DNA of 64,000 bases from contig NZ_RZRU01000001.1 of NCBI RefSeq assembly GCF_003997495.1, positions 1 to 64,000 on the forward strand. The letters are read 5' to 3'. The position numbers and the translations under genes were made by a program. Source of the stretch: Mesorhizobium sp. M7A.F.Ca.US.008.03.1.1. GTDB taxonomy: Bacteria; Pseudomonadota; Alphaproteobacteria; Rhizobiales; Rhizobiaceae. Below are positions 36,276 to 44,374 of this stretch, in pieces (the stretch's first letter is position 1; the number at the start of each line of letters is the position of its first letter). Below the pieces are notes generated by a model. That model was not told the DNA's origin, did not search any database, and was given only the letters and a program-made list of their open reading frames with translations.

Positions 36276-36862
36276 TGGACCACCACCTTTGCGCCGACCG
36301 CGACGCGTTTGAAAAGATCGATCACATCCGTGTTGGTGAGACGAAAACAGCCCGATGTCCCGTCGAAGCCGACACCCGACGGGTCGTTGGTGCCGTGTAT
36401 GCGGTAGAGCGTGTCGCGGCCGTCCCGCGACAGGTAGAGCGCCCTTGCGCCGAGCGGATTGTAGGGGCCGGCGGGCACCATTTTCGGCAGCTCCGGCTGG
36501 CGGGCGCGCATTTCCTGCGGCGGGCGCCACTCCGGCCATTCGGTCTTCGCCCCGACCTTGACGGTGCCGGTCCAGCCGAACCCGTCGCGCCCGACGCTGA
36601 TCTGGTAGCGCAGCGCCTGGCCCTGGCGGGTCACCAGGTAAAGCGCCTTCTCGTCCTTGCGGATGATGATCGTTCCCGGCTGCTCGGCGGTTGCGAAGGC
36701 AACGGCCTTGCGCAGGCTGGGTCCCATCGCCGGCAGCGGCGGCCGCTCCGAAAGCGCCGATCGCGCCTCGGCGAAATCGTGGACGGACAGCGCCAGCGCC
36801 ACGCCGAGCACGCAGGCGCCGGCGAGCTTTGGGGCGATCCGATATCTATCGGGCAGCGTCAT
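36272..36862 (-). CDS. L,D-transpeptidase (YkuD domain)
   Basis: The 196-residue protein has an N-terminal signal or anchor helix (LAGACVLGVALALSVHDFAE) and a YkuD domain from about residue 60. The catalytic motif is HGTNDPSGVG followed by SGCFRLTN, with Cys as nucleophile and His and Arg as partners. Such enzymes form 3-3 crosslinks in peptidoglycan or attach proteins to it. Its start lies inside the end of the cpaE gene (17-bp overlap), so it is expressed with the Tad pilus operon. That placement suggests wall remodelling around the pilus machine. Confidence 0.9.
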   Translation of the reverse strand: MTLPDRYRIAPKLAGACVLGVALALSVHDFAEARSALSERPPLPAMGPSLRKAVAFATAEQPGTIIIRKDEKALYLVTRQGQALRYQISVGRDGFGWTGTVKVGAKTEWPEWRPPQEMRARQPELPKMVPAGPYNPLGARALYLSRDGRDTLYRIHGTNDPSGVGFDGTSGCFRLTNTDVIDLFKRVAVGAKVVVQ

Positions 36863-38009
36863 CGAGCCGCTCTTTGAACATCCGCTTCAGATCCTTGTTG
36901 AAGCGCGCCCGCCCATCCACTTCCGATGGCGGGATGGCCCTGTTCAGCGCATCGGTCAGAAGCGCGTTGTCCAGCGCGACCGACTTGATGTGCGGCGCCT
37001 TGAAGATCTTTTCGAGCTCGCTGCGCGAAAAATGGTTCCCGAACCATTTGCGCTTGTGCTTGTTGGCGACCAGCGTGATCGACACCGCATTGCCGCGCAG
37101 CTCGCGGATCTTCTTGTAGAGCCGCTTGCCTTGCCGCAGCGACGCGACGTTGAGCTCGAAGACGATGAAGATCTCGTCGCTCGTCGACAGCACGGAATTG
37201 TGCCAGGGCGTTTCGAGATTGGGCAGGTCGATGACGATGTCGTCGAAGCGGTAGGCGACCAGGTCGAGCAGCCGGAAGACGAAATCGCTGCCATGCGGCT
37301 CGAACGGCAGTTGCGGCCGCTCGAACGCGTAGAGCGTGAGGCCGGACGGGCGCGACAGCTTGATGACGTCCATCAACTCGACATCGAGCCGCTCCGGCTG
37401 GCCGATGATGCCGGCAAGGTCGAACTGGTTGAACAGATTGAGATAGGCGCCGCAATTGGCGCTCTGAAAATCCAGGTCGACGAGACAGGTGGACGCCGCG
37501 CGTTCAGCCGATTTCGACGCCAGGAATTCGGCCGCCGACAGCGCCAGCGTCGTGGCGCCCGCGCCGCCGCTGGCGCTGATGAAGGTGATGATCCGGCTCT
37601 TCGTTCCCTGGCTGCCGGTGTCGTGGAAGGTCACCGCGTTGAGCAGCTCCTTGCCGTCGAGCGGCTTGTGCAGCCAGTCCGAGGCGTTCATGCGCACCAA
37701 AACGCGCGTCTGTTCCGAGGTCAGCTCGTCGGAAACCGCGATCAGCGGCACGGCAGCCCACAGTGCGCGCGCCTCGACGATGCCCGGCCTGCCGAGCAAC
37801 TCGCCATTGCCGAGATCGAGGATGACGATGCCGGGCCGCGTCTCGGCGGGCGGACCTTTCAGAAAGTCGCTCGTCTCGGAAACCCTGACGTCATAGATCG
37901 CCAGCGCATCGAGCCGCGTCGCCACATCGCGCTTGAAATTCGGATCCGACGAAAACAGCGCCACCTGCTTTCGCTTGGTCGGCGTAACCTTGGTGTTGAT
38001 GGCGTTCAT
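36846..38009 (-). CDS. cpaE: CpaE/TadZ-like pilus localisation ATPase
   Basis: The 387-residue protein has an N-terminal receiver-like domain (ALFSSDPNFKRDVATRLDAL and onward). From about residue 140 it has a MinD/ParA-type ATPase with the deviant Walker A SGGAGATTLALSAAEFLA and the switch segment IVIDLPN. CpaE/TadZ proteins mark the cell pole and recruit the Tad machinery. The gene overlaps the tadE-like gene upstream by 4 bp and the L,D-transpeptidase gene downstream by 17 bp. The C-terminal basic region (EKIFKAPHIKSVALDN and after) is typical of the family. Confidence 0.92.
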   Translation of the reverse strand: MNAINTKVTPTKRKQVALFSSDPNFKRDVATRLDALAIYDVRVSETSDFLKGPPAETRPGIVILDLGNGELLGRPGIVEARALWAAVPLIAVSDELTSEQTRVLVRMNASDWLHKPLDGKELLNAVTFHDTGSQGTKSRIITFISASGGAGATTLALSAAEFLASKSAERAASTCLVDLDFQSANCGAYLNLFNQFDLAGIIGQPERLDVELMDVIKLSRPSGLTLYAFERPQLPFEPHGSDFVFRLLDLVAYRFDDIVIDLPNLETPWHNSVLSTSDEIFIVFELNVASLRQGKRLYKKIRELRGNAVSITLVANKHKRKWFGNHFSRSELEKIFKAPHIKSVALDNALLTDALNRAIPPSEVDGRARFNKDLKRMFKERLDDAAR

Positions 38010-38629
38010 GGCCAGGTGCTTTTCATGTCTTCGCCCGTGACCGTGCTCAGCATGGAGGGCATTGTGATATTTGCGAATCCGAGAAAGAAGAACTGGAAGG
38101 GATGATTGGTGATGCTGACGGTGACTGTCGGTACTGGCCCGCTGGGACGCGTCCAGTAGCCGAGGCCGGATGCCTGGTATTGTATCCGCACTTCGGACTT
38201 CGCCAGCATTGGCAGGAAAGTCTGCATTCCGGCCCGGCTGCTGTTGCCGCTGAAAATGAAATCAAAAGCGGCTTGGCTTACATTGAGGTTCTGACACGTA
38301 GCGCCCACGCCACAAGTGCAAGTGACGCTTCCAGCAATATTGGCAGTGCAGATATAGTTGTAGGTGTTTGCAGCCACCGCGGTGCCGACTTTGGTTATAT
38401 CGCTCTGCGTTATCGTCTCCACCAGAAGCCCGCTGGCGACAGGTGTAGAAATCTGCGCCAGCCTTGCGCCGGCTTGCACCGCTTTATTCCCAGCATTCCA
38501 TTGGTAAAAGGCGTAGCCGAAATCGACGAAGCCAAGCAGAAGCGTCAACAGCAGCGGCATCACTATGGCCATTTCGACCATAGTCGCTCCGGACTGGTTG
38601 GCCCAAAACTTGATGCGCTCCGTCACCAT
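38006..38629 (-). CDS. TadE-like pseudopilin
   Basis: The 207-residue protein has the prepilin-peptidase site SGATMVEMAIVMPLLL near residue 15, with the conserved Glu at +5 after the Gly, followed by one long hydrophobic helix. TadE-type minor pilins are processed by CpaA and assist pilus assembly. The rest of the protein has a cysteine-rich segment (YICTANIAGSVTCTCGVGAT), probably disulfide-bonded in the periplasm. It is coupled by overlap to both neighbours. Confidence 0.88.
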   Translation of the reverse strand: MVTERIKFWANQSGATMVEMAIVMPLLLTLLLGFVDFGYAFYQWNAGNKAVQAGARLAQISTPVASGLLVETITQSDITKVGTAVAANTYNYICTANIAGSVTCTCGVGATCQNLNVSQAAFDFIFSGNSSRAGMQTFLPMLAKSEVRIQYQASGLGYWTRPSGPVPTVTVSITNHPFQFFFLGFANITMPSMLSTVTGEDMKSTWP

Positions 38630-39117
38630 CCAATGACTCGTTCCTGATGGGACACCCTCAGCGTGAGAGCACCAAAGCCGAGATACGACCAGAAGCCGAC
38701 GTCCGGATAAGAATAGGAGGTACTGACGTCCACGACATCGACATTGGTCGTGCTGCTAAGATAAAGCTGCGTGCCCGTGGCCACATCGACCGCGGGCGTG
38801 GACAAACTCTTGGTGATCTCAACTGTCGGTGGAAGCCATCCAGCCACTCTGGCGCTGCCGCCGGTGACCGCCCCCGAGGCAGCAAGGTTTTGAGCCCGCC
38901 CCTTGCAGGTCTCCCAGTCACTGCTGCATCGTGCCATGTAGCGACCCGCATCTTCAACGCCGGCTTCGAGAAGCAGGCGCGTGTTCAGGATGTTGGAAAA
39001 CTCAAACACACCAGCCGATAACAGAAATACCAGTGGTATGGTGATCGCGGCTTCCACCAAAGCGGCGCCATTTTCGTCGCCTTGGAACCGCCTAATGATG
39101 TTGCCGAACCTGGTCAT
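38623..39117 (-). CDS. TadE-like pseudopilin
   Basis: This 164-residue second TadE-like protein has the processing site ENGAALVEAAITIPLVFL near residue 16, with the Glu at +5 of the mature protein, and the ARYMARC-type continuation after the hydrophobic helix. It is probably a minor subunit assembled with the Flp pilus. It overlaps the next tadE-like gene by 7 bp and begins 7 bp after tadG ends, consistent with one transcript. Confidence 0.87.
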   Translation of the reverse strand: MTRFGNIIRRFQGDENGAALVEAAITIPLVFLLSAGVFEFSNILNTRLLLEAGVEDAGRYMARCSSDWETCKGRAQNLAASGAVTGGSARVAGWLPPTVEITKSLSTPAVDVATGTQLYLSSTTNVDVVDVSTSYSYPDVGFWSYLGFGALTLRVSHQERVIGW

Positions 39118-39124
39118 GTCGATC

Positions 39125-40648
39125 CTACCGATACAGTTGGGCTTCGTTGCGAAATGCTTTGTCTAAAAGGGTGTTGTTGGCAAACCCCCCATCTACATCG
39201 ACGATCTCCAGGCTGATAGGCTTCTCCCCGGCCGTGGTGTCCTCGTCGTCCTTGCTGTTATCCTGCTTCTGGATCGGGCTATTTATAAAGACACTGGCAT
39301 AGCCATCAGGCTTGAGCTGGACATGGCCATTGATCTTGGCTTGGTTGGCGATGCAGTTGACGATCGCCATGTTAAGCAGACGGCGATCGGGATCCGAGGT
39401 CGGCGTTGTGCCTTTGAAACAGGCCGGAACGCCGCTTTCCTTTGTCGGCGCGAGGGACTTGTCCCCGACGAGCCCGTTCGCAATCTCGTATTTGTAGACG
39501 TCATATCTGGAAGCCGGCACAGAGGCGCCGGTCGGGTTGGTGGTGCTAGGGACGGTGGGATATGCGGCACCATGGTTAATCTGCCAATAGTTGGTGCGAT
39601 CCCATGTCGAATTCGTCATCCCCGTTGCGGAATCAAAGCCATCGCCTGGCGGCAGCGCCATCGCCGTTCCGTCTGTGTTGGGCTTGTATTTGTTGCAGTT
39701 CGCGGTCTTGTCCACGCCCTTGCGCACATTGCTCGCCGGCCGATATTGCCAATCGGTGTCATGGCTCTTCAGCGAAGTGCTGTAGATGTCGAAGCGTACA
39801 TTGAGGCCAGCGTTGACCTGGCCCAGGGTGACGCCGGTCTTAGTGGTGAGCTTATCGCGTTGATAGCAGGTGCCGGCGGTTCCGACAGCGAGCGCGTCCC
39901 GCAGCGACGCGAGACTGTTGTCGATCAGTCCGAAATTGCCTGGGCCGGGGTTGCTGTCGACCTTGAGGACGCGGAGTTCGCGGCTGTATGTGAGCCCGGC
40001 TGCAAAGGCCTGCTGGATCGTTTTGCTGGTCGACGGGTCGGTCGTCTCGAACGGATTGCACATGAAGATTGGCACCGTTTCGCATATCGACTGGACAAAT
40101 CCGGCCACAGCCTGTGGCCTTAAATCCATGGTGTCGCTGCCGCCTAGAAAGCTTGCCGGGAATATCGTCGCGAAGGCGCCTGCGCCATCCGCCAAGCCGG
40201 AAGCGTTTACCGTCACCAGAGAGAATGTCACAGCTTTGGGATCGGTACTTGACCAGTCATGACCGGTAGAATCGACGCCGGCGGCGCTCAAAGTGGTGCT
40301 GTCGTCGGCGGGTATTCCCGTCAAATATCTGACGGTCACGTCGGCCACCGCGAGCGTGTGATCGTGAGAAGTGGGATCGTCAGAGGTAGAAAACTTGGTT
40401 TTGTTGGTGAGTAGGGTCGTCATCGCCCGGTTCGCTCGGTCGATTGAATCCGCTCTGCCATCCAGTTCAGCAGCGGTCGCAAGCGCGAGCGCATCAACAC
40501 CCTTCTGCAGATCATTATGCAGTCCGCTGGCCCGGCTCATATCGATGGCCAGCAGAGCAAAGCCGACAAGCACGGGCAGCATGATCGCCACAAGGATCAT
40601 CGCGACGCCGCGTTGATCGTTCCAGATGGCACGAATGGTCCCCAACAT
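39125..40648 (-). CDS. tadG: TadG-like pilus assembly protein
   Basis: The 507-residue protein begins with a pilin-like segment, DQRGVAMILVAIMLPVLVGF, and continues with AIDMSRASGLHNDLQKGVDA, the standard TadG start. The position occupied by Glu +5 in pseudopilins is not Glu here, so cleavage by the prepilin peptidase is doubtful. The large periplasmic part has no further recognised motif. It starts at the ATG at 40648, which places the hydrophobic helix correctly. TadG is thought to anchor or stabilise the pilus machine in the envelope. Confidence 0.85.
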   Translation of the reverse strand: MLGTIRAIWNDQRGVAMILVAIMLPVLVGFALLAIDMSRASGLHNDLQKGVDALALATAAELDGRADSIDRANRAMTTLLTNKTKFSTSDDPTSHDHTLAVADVTVRYLTGIPADDSTTLSAAGVDSTGHDWSSTDPKAVTFSLVTVNASGLADGAGAFATIFPASFLGGSDTMDLRPQAVAGFVQSICETVPIFMCNPFETTDPSTSKTIQQAFAAGLTYSRELRVLKVDSNPGPGNFGLIDNSLASLRDALAVGTAGTCYQRDKLTTKTGVTLGQVNAGLNVRFDIYSTSLKSHDTDWQYRPASNVRKGVDKTANCNKYKPNTDGTAMALPPGDGFDSATGMTNSTWDRTNYWQINHGAAYPTVPSTTNPTGASVPASRYDVYKYEIANGLVGDKSLAPTKESGVPACFKGTTPTSDPDRRLLNMAIVNCIANQAKINGHVQLKPDGYASVFINSPIQKQDNSKDDEDTTAGEKPISLEIVDVDGGFANNTLLDKAFRNEAQLYR

Positions 40649-40717
40649 GACCTTACTCTCTGCTTTCCTGCGCCAAGGCCCTCGCATGCCGGCGCCTTCC
40701 GCATCCTTCCATTCAGT

Positions 40718-41008
40718 TCACTGTGTCACACCCGACCCGCCGACATTGACCGTGATCGCCGGCGGTGGCGGCGGCGGCGGTGGATATTTGTAGGCCTGGG
40801 CTACGGCAGCGGCGCGCGCGCCGTCACCTTCGATCCTGGTATTCCTTGCGTTAGGATTGAGCGGGTCCACCGTCTGCAGCATCGAATTGAATTTCTGCGT
40901 GTCGCCGGCGGCTAGCGTCACCGAATCATAGTGGTTCAGGTAGTCGGCGGCGCAGCCTGACAGCGCACCGGCGCAGAGAATGAGGATCAAGGCGCTATTT
41001 CTTGACAT
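40718..41008 (-). CDS. Small lipoprotein in the Tad operon
   Basis: The 96-residue protein has a lipoprotein signal (ALILILCAGALSGCAADYLN, lipobox LSGC). The body ends in a proline run (YKYPPPPPPPPAI) and ITVNVGGSGVTQ. It is far shorter than CpaD, which normally occupies this place after the secretin gene. It may be a reduced or alternative secretin-associated lipoprotein. Its ATG lies 14 bp inside the end of cpaC, showing coupling. Confidence 0.8.
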   Translation of the reverse strand: MSRNSALILILCAGALSGCAADYLNHYDSVTLAAGDTQKFNSMLQTVDPLNPNARNTRIEGDGARAAAVAQAYKYPPPPPPPPAITVNVGGSGVTQ

Positions 41009-42437
41009 AGAGCATCTTGTCCTTCGATTTGAAGTCGAGCATGTGGCCATAGGGGCCGGTGACGCCTTCGCCGAGTTCATATTTGCGGACCATGTCCTTG
41101 GTCACTTCAAGCTGGCCGAGCACGAAGAATTCCGGATCGTTGGCGGGCCGCGTCTTGTCGAACGGCGTCGCCAACTGCTCGCCGGGCTTCACCGGCCGCA
41201 CGATGTGCGGCGTGACGATGACGACCAGCTCGGTTTCTTCCTTCTGGTTGCTCGAACTGCGAAACAGCGTGCCGATAACCGGCACCTGGCCGAGCCAAGG
41301 CACCTGGTCCTGGAGCTTGGTCGTCTTGCTCGAAAGAAGCCCGCCGACCGCGAAGCTCTGGCCGTCGCGCAACTCGACGACGGTCGACAGTTTGCGATTG
41401 GTGAAGATCGGGTCGCCGGCGGTGGTGAAGCCGGTCAGGTCGCTCACCTCCGGCGCCAGCTGCATATGGATCTTGCCGTCGTCGAGTACGACCGGCGTGA
41501 ACAGCAGATTGACGCCGAATTGCTTGTAGACGATGCTTATCTCGCCGTCTTTGTCGAGAGTGCGGATAGGCACTTCCCCGCCGGCATTGAAGCTGGCCTG
41601 TTCGCCGGAAAGCGTGGTGAGGTTGGGGTTCGCGAGCATGCGCACCGCGCCTTTGGACTCGAGCGCCTCAATGATCAGATCGACCTTGATGTTGCTGTCG
41701 ATGACGCGCGTGATCAGCGCTCCGAAGGGAGCCGAGTTGGACAGCAGGCCGCTGAGCAGACCGCCCGGTCCGAGCACGACACCGTCTTCGTCGACGGCAG
41801 CAACACCGGTACCGGTACGGGTTGTGCCATCGCCGTTCCTGCTCTTGATCGACACGCCGAGATCGCGTCCGGCATTGCGCTTGGCTTCGAGCACCCGCAC
41901 TTCGAGATTGACCTGCTGGCTGTCGTCGACGATGACCGAGTTGATGACAGCGTCCGGGCCATATTGCTGCGCAACCGCCAGGATCGAGGCCAGCGTGGCG
42001 CCGTCCTTGACGTGGCCACCAAGCCTGACCTTGCCGTTGATCGAGCCGATTTCAATGCGCGACTTCGGCGCCACCTGGCGGATCGCCTGCGCCATGTCGC
42101 TGACGTCGACGCCGACTTCGATCTGGAGGGCGCCGAGCGAGCGCTTGTCGGTAGAAAACAGATTGACCGTGGTGGTGCCGGCGCCCTTGCCGATGACGTA
42201 AAGCGTGCGGTCGGTCATCGGCTGCGCATCGGCAATCTTCTCATCGCCGACGACGATATCGCCCAGATTGGCACTCACCTGGACCGTCACCGATTGCGAC
42301 ATCGGCAGGAAAATCCGGTGCACGCTGGGGGTCGACACGTCGATGAAGCGGTCTGCAGCGTGAACCGCGAAGCTCAACGACAGCAACGCACAGAAAAAGG
42401 CCAGAACGGCGGTCAGTGATCCCCGAAAAACGCGCAT
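40995..42437 (-). CDS. cpaC: CpaC/RcpA outer-membrane secretin
   Basis: The 480-residue protein has a signal peptide (to about residue 27, VHAADRF). An N-terminal domain follows (VHRIFLPMSQSVTVQVSANL), with a BON-type segment near 100-160 and the secretin domain in the second half. The secretin signature is VPWLGQVPVIGTLFRSSS, followed by ELVVIVTPHIVRP. It forms the outer-membrane channel for the Flp pilus. A GAGGGGGTAG-like site precedes the ATG at 42437. Confidence 0.95.
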   Translation of the reverse strand: MRVFRGSLTAVLAFFCALLSLSFAVHAADRFIDVSTPSVHRIFLPMSQSVTVQVSANLGDIVVGDEKIADAQPMTDRTLYVIGKGAGTTTVNLFSTDKRSLGALQIEVGVDVSDMAQAIRQVAPKSRIEIGSINGKVRLGGHVKDGATLASILAVAQQYGPDAVINSVIVDDSQQVNLEVRVLEAKRNAGRDLGVSIKSRNGDGTTRTGTGVAAVDEDGVVLGPGGLLSGLLSNSAPFGALITRVIDSNIKVDLIIEALESKGAVRMLANPNLTTLSGEQASFNAGGEVPIRTLDKDGEISIVYKQFGVNLLFTPVVLDDGKIHMQLAPEVSDLTGFTTAGDPIFTNRKLSTVVELRDGQSFAVGGLLSSKTTKLQDQVPWLGQVPVIGTLFRSSSNQKEETELVVIVTPHIVRPVKPGEQLATPFDKTRPANDPEFFVLGQLEVTKDMVRKYELGEGVTGPYGHMLDFKSKDKMLYVKK

Positions 42438-42491
42438 TAACGCTACCCCCTCGCCGGCTGATTCGCACTCCACATATCTGATATGCCGGTG

Positions 42492-43532
42492 TTATTTTTG
42501 TCGCGGCACATCATATGTTTCAAGCTTTATACCCCGAAAGACACCGACTGTCGCCCGCGCCGGTGCTTCCGGCTGCACATATTTGACCACTTCCTTGACA
42601 ACTTCTTTCACCTGCGGCGCAGATGCCACAGCCGGCGCCGGCTTGACCTTGCTCAACTGGTCGAGACGGTTTCCCACTTGCTCCACGGCCTGGGTCAACC
42701 CGGCTAGCTTGTCTTCGGCGCGCTTGCGCTCCTCCGCAGCCGCGGCTTCCGCTGCTGCCTTCCTGTCGAGTTCCGCCTGCCTTGCGGCGACGTCTGCCGG
42801 CGTCTCGCCGGTCAGGTCGGAAAGCGTCACCCGTTCGGTCGTCTCGCCCTTGCTGGCTGCGGCCTGGCGCAGCGCCAGCGACAACTGCCCGGCGCCTGCC
42901 GCCAGCGTCAGCTTTTGCGCGTCCCTGGTGCTGGCCTCGAGCGTCACGGACTTCACCACCGTCGGGCTGTCCTTGCTTTCGTCGGCCACCTGGTCGATGG
43001 CGAGCACCTTCATGCTCTGCAGCAGCACGTCGACGAAACTCTTATCCGTGCCATCATCGCCGCGCGCCGTGCGGGTCAGTAGAATATCGACTCGATCGCC
43101 TGGGAAAACGAAGCCGGCGACGCCGAGCACATCATTGACGCGGATCGAAACGGCCTTCATGCCTTCGCCAAGCACTGCCGATAGTGTGGCGCGTTGGCCG
43201 GGGCCAGTAATCTTGGTAGCAAGAATCGGCTCATTGACACCGATCGCCTGCAATGCCTGCTTGGTACCGTCGCCAGCCAACAGGTCTTTTGTTGACTTGA
43301 ATGCCCCGGCTGGAACCGCCCCCGCCGGCCATGCGACTTCGCGCAGTTTATCTGCGCTTAGAGCGTCACCGAACTTCAGCGGCATTGCCGCAACCACGAC
43401 GGTGCTGCCTTGTACGACGCCCGTTTGCGCCATGGCGCTTCGCTGTCCTGCAAGCCAGATGTTGACCAGGACAACGGCCAGGACGCCGAACACCCCGGCG
43501 AGCACGATCATGATAAGTGTGTTGGCGCGCAT
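42492..43532 (-). CDS. cpaB: CpaB/RcpC pilus assembly protein
   Basis: The 346-residue protein has one N-terminal membrane helix (TLIMIVLAGVFGVLAVVLVN). The SAF-type domain (VVVAAMPLKFGDALSADKLR) and RcpC core are followed by FVFPGDRVDILLTRTARGDD. The C-terminal third is an Ala/Glu/Lys-rich probable coiled coil. CpaB/RcpC contributes to secretin function in Tad systems. The gene lies between flp pilin and cpaC. The ATG at 43532 begins just before the membrane helix. Confidence 0.92.
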   Translation of the reverse strand: MRANTLIMIVLAGVFGVLAVVLVNIWLAGQRSAMAQTGVVQGSTVVVAAMPLKFGDALSADKLREVAWPAGAVPAGAFKSTKDLLAGDGTKQALQAIGVNEPILATKITGPGQRATLSAVLGEGMKAVSIRVNDVLGVAGFVFPGDRVDILLTRTARGDDGTDKSFVDVLLQSMKVLAIDQVADESKDSPTVVKSVTLEASTRDAQKLTLAAGAGQLSLALRQAAASKGETTERVTLSDLTGETPADVAARQAELDRKAAAEAAAAEERKRAEDKLAGLTQAVEQVGNRLDQLSKVKPAPAVASAPQVKEVVKEVVKYVQPEAPARATVGVFRGIKLETYDVPRQK

Positions 43533-43624
43533 GTCCCAAGCCCCAAGCCCCAATGCGGGATTCGCCCGCTGCGATCGGATTCAGGCCCGGCTCGAACGAT
43601 CCGGGCCTGAGTGTAGTCAGGCGA

Positions 43625-43843
43625 TCAGGAACCAACGCCCGTAGCTGCGGTGCAGACGCCAGACGGGTGCGCGTCGAGGGCGGTGCAGAGCGCCGTGAAA
43701 CGACCGTTCACCCATCCGCCGATCGCGAGGACAGTCATAATCGATGCAACGGCGATAATGCCGATAAGGATGGAATACTCGACCATGGCAGCGCCGTTTT
43801 CATCGTCGCGGAACTGCCGGGTCATCGTCATGAGCTTGTTCAT
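43625..43843 (-). CDS. Flp/Fap-type pilin
   Basis: The 72-residue prepilin begins MNKLMTMTRQFRDDENGAAM. The cleavage motif is NG-AAMVEYSILIGIIAVA, with Glu +5 and Tyr +6 after the Gly, exactly as in Flp pilins. A single long hydrophobic helix follows, and two Cys in the short C-terminal tail (ALCTALDAHPSGVCTAA) may form a disulfide. It is the major subunit of the Tad pilus and the first gene of the minus arm. GGGAGA precedes the ATG. A CtrA box lies 120 bp upstream. Confidence 0.95.
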   Translation of the reverse strand: MNKLMTMTRQFRDDENGAAMVEYSILIGIIAVASIMTVLAIGGWVNGRFTALCTALDAHPSGVCTAATGVGS

Positions 43844-44374
43844 GTCAATTTCTCCCTTTGGAGGTTGTAACCCGACGAGACAGAGCACGGGATGAAATCC
43901 AAACCCAAGCATCCCCCGTCATCTCGATCCTAGGTCCCGAGAAAACGCAGAGTCAAACGAGATTAAGGGTTCCTTAACTTTCATATACGTGATTCGGCAA
44001 GAAGATTGCAAAGTCAAAGCTTATCAAGGGATTGATTCTTTTCATTTTTCGGACGTCCTTAACCATTCGTTCACAATTTGGCCGCTCATGTGGCGAAACT
44101 AGGGAAGCATTAGCTATGATGCATATTCCTTTATATCTAAGGACTTAAGCGGCAGTTTTGCTCATTTTTGCGGCGCGGTCGGATGAGTGTGAGGGCCGCA
44201 GATAAATTGGGAGAACCCCGCATGCCCTCTGCATAAAATAAACAAGGGATTTGTGGGCTTTGATCTTAACTATGCCGAAAGTAATGGCTGTGCGCTGGGC
44301 ATCCAGGCGCTTGTGCGCTCGTTGGTTAACGTTTAGTTTCCGCTAATGCGTGTCCGAGGGGAGTATAAGCAATT
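43844..44374. promoter_or_regulatory. Divergent flp / cpaF promoter region
   Basis: No gene is supported in these 531 bp. They contain a perfect CtrA box (43963-43977), a near match TTAA-N7-TTCA at 44059-44073, and a weaker TTAA-N7-TTTC at 44326-44340 just upstream of cpaF. Much of the region is AT-rich compared with the rest of the window. Its length leaves room for separate promoters for the pilin and cpaF arms. Confidence 0.55.
43963..43977. promoter_or_regulatory. Full CtrA binding site TTAA-N7-TTAA
   Basis: The sequence TTAAGGGTTCCTTAA matches the full CtrA consensus at every specified base, and is followed by C as in many sites. It lies 120 bp upstream of the Flp pilin start. In Caulobacter, CtrA activates the pilA gene from such a site, and the PdhS-like kinase in this window acts in the same regulatory circuit. 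Confidence 0.7.

Noticed and set aside
40980-42419. 479-codon plus-strand frame opposite cpaC
   Set aside because: Antisense shadow of a secretin gene with low-complexity composition.
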